Source of the DNA: Tetrahymena thermophila SB210
Taxonomy: Eukaryota; Ciliophora; Oligohymenophorea; Hymenostomatida; Tetrahymenidae
Reading direction: 5' to 3'
DNA length: 64,000 nucleotides
Assembly (NCBI RefSeq): GCF_000189635.1
Contig: NW_002476254.1
Location: 124,001 to 188,000 of the forward strand
Part shown: piece after piece, positions 62,842 to 64,000 of the stretch
Position numbering within the stretch: the first letter of the stretch is position 1
Layout of the letters: each line of letters starts with the position of its first letter
The notes under the pieces: model-generated
What the model saw: only the letters and a program-made list of their open reading frames with translations
The model's database searches: none
Told to the model about the DNA's origin: nothing
Position numbers and translations under genes: made by a program

Positions 62842-64000
62842 TCATAATTCCTATGAAACATCCAATTGTTCATTAGCTTCTTCTATATTTTTTTCTAAGT
62901 TTTTAACATGGTTTTCTACAGTTCTTACAAAGCTGTTAGTGAGGGATTCGTTTTTACTAATACTAAGGGCATTTTTACTGAGTTTAAGTGCTTGCTTAAA
63001 TTATTATTTTGCTTCAAGAGCAAGTGATATGTTATGGAGAGTACCAGCGACAGTCATACTATTCTCTCCTTGTTTCTTCTTTTTAATTTCAAGTACTTTC
63101 TATAGTTTCTCAATAGCTTCATCAAATCTTTACTTTTTAATAAGCACAACTGCTATATTTTCAATTGTTTATGCTGTTTCAATATGGTTAGGTCCAAAGC
63201 GATTTTCTTTAATCTTAAGAATATTTTCATACTGATTAAGAGCAAGATCATAATTTTACTAGGAACGTAATAAAATAGCTATATTTTCAAGAATTTCTAA
63301 ACAGGCAATATGGTCTTTACCATAAAAATTTTAATATATTCTTAAAGACTTTTAAAAGTTTGTCATTGAATCATCAAATTCTTCTTATTACCTTTTAAGC
63401 AGACCAATATTATTATAGCACTTAGCTACTTCAATACTGTTTTCACCCAAATTTTAAAATCTAAATTATAAGCATCCTTTCAAGAATTATTCTGATTACT
63501 TGAAGTAGCCTCTTTCCATGAACTCAATTCCGGTTGCATTCAATATAAGACTCATTTATGCAGTTGTTAATTCAGGTTAAAGAGCCTATGTAAATTACTC
63601 TAACACGCATAATTCAGGATTTTTAATCATATAATCAAGAATTCTTTTCATACATCCATAAAGCTCTTTTCCAAAAGGATTTTTTAGCTCTAAGTCACAA
63701 TATATTAAAATATCATTAACAAAAGTATCAGAGGCGATTGCTTATAACATATAAGCGTCTTCGTTTTTCTTTTTATATTTCTAATTTTTTTTAAAAGTAA
63801 CTTAAAATATTTATTTTATGCGAGATAATAAATTCAAATATTATGTCTGATAAAAAAGATTTATATTTTACTTTAAGTCTTTCACGATATTCATCTGTCA
63901 TAATCATGATAAATTGTTCCTTTACAATATATTTTTGTGCTTCATATTGAGGATATCTCTCAAGAAATTCTTTAACACTATATTCAACACCTACTAAACC
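62842..64000 (-). CDS. TPR protein, kinesin-light-chain-like, 5' end missing
   Basis: Exons 63872-64000 (entering from beyond the window) and 62842-63780 are joined in phase 0; 355 residues are visible up to the TGA at 62842-62844. The second exon carries consecutive long TPRs of the kinesin-light-chain/NPHP3 kind, each ending in a G-x-x-H/S pattern: CYNNIGLLKRQQEEFDDSM, ILENIAILLRSQQNYDLALN, TIENIAVVLIKKQRFDEAIE and TLHNISLALEAKQQFKQALK. The linkers read YGKDHIACLE, FGPNHIETAQ and QGENSMTVAG. Such domains bind cargo or partner peptides. What lies N-terminal is outside the window, so it could be a simple TPR protein or a kinase/ATPase-TPR fusion. The C-terminus is a charged helix. Confidence 0.85.

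Noticed and set aside
62939..63235. Plus-strand ORF of 98 codons
   Set aside because: It is antisense to the TPR exon, whose minus-strand translation shows regular TPR spacing.

Overview
The window looks like macronuclear DNA of an oligohymenophorean ciliate, most likely Tetrahymena or a close relative; I cannot fix the species. It is about 75-80% A+T. In every recognisable gene TAA and TAG read as glutamine and TGA is the only stop. Genes are cut by A+T-rich GT-AG introns of roughly 37-330 nt, which is too long for Paramecium, and are separated by very A+T-rich spacers. Most standard-code ORFs are therefore fragments or shadows. I re-read the window with the ciliate code and rebuilt 22 protein genes. 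Exon phases close exactly in every multi-exon model, although a few splice choices stay ambiguous and are flagged.

Layout. 1-14.4 kb: the 3' end of a leucine-rich gene (+), then on the minus strand an ankyrin-DHHC palmitoyltransferase, a small tail-anchored protein, an Asn/Gln-rich protein with one membrane segment, and a nine-exon coiled-coil protein of 1504 aa. 15.2-19.7 kb: an Asn/Gln-rich protein (+) facing a PTAR1-like prenyltransferase-alpha-repeat protein (-), whose 3' end is tandemly duplicated. 20.4-30.1 kb: a plus-strand run of two different ATG4 autophagy proteases, a ULK/Atg1-like kinase fused to EF-hands, and a secreted DUF1343/NamZ-type muramidase homologue. 30.7-40.2 kb: NSUN5-type rRNA methyltransferase, two calcium-dependent protein kinases (CDPKs) and an RCHY1-like CHY/RING ubiquitin ligase, all minus strand. 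41.2-49.2 kb: a 1597-aa ankyrin protein with a 31-aa internal repeat, then a Q/N-rich protein, both plus strand. 50.4-64 kb: a third CDPK, a basic hypothetical protein and a small TPR protein. They are followed by a 13-exon, 1540-aa protein with CCDC81-type HU domains and many EF-hands, and by a TPR/kinesin-light-chain-like gene cut by the window end.

Themes. Calcium signalling recurs: three CDPKs, an EF-hand kinase and an EF-hand HU-domain protein. Autophagy and lysosomal digestion also recur: two ATG4s, a ULK-like kinase and a muramidase homologue within about 10 kb. I see no rRNA, tRNA, CRISPR, transposon or telomere. Ciliates do not use operons, so adjacency does not imply co-transcription.
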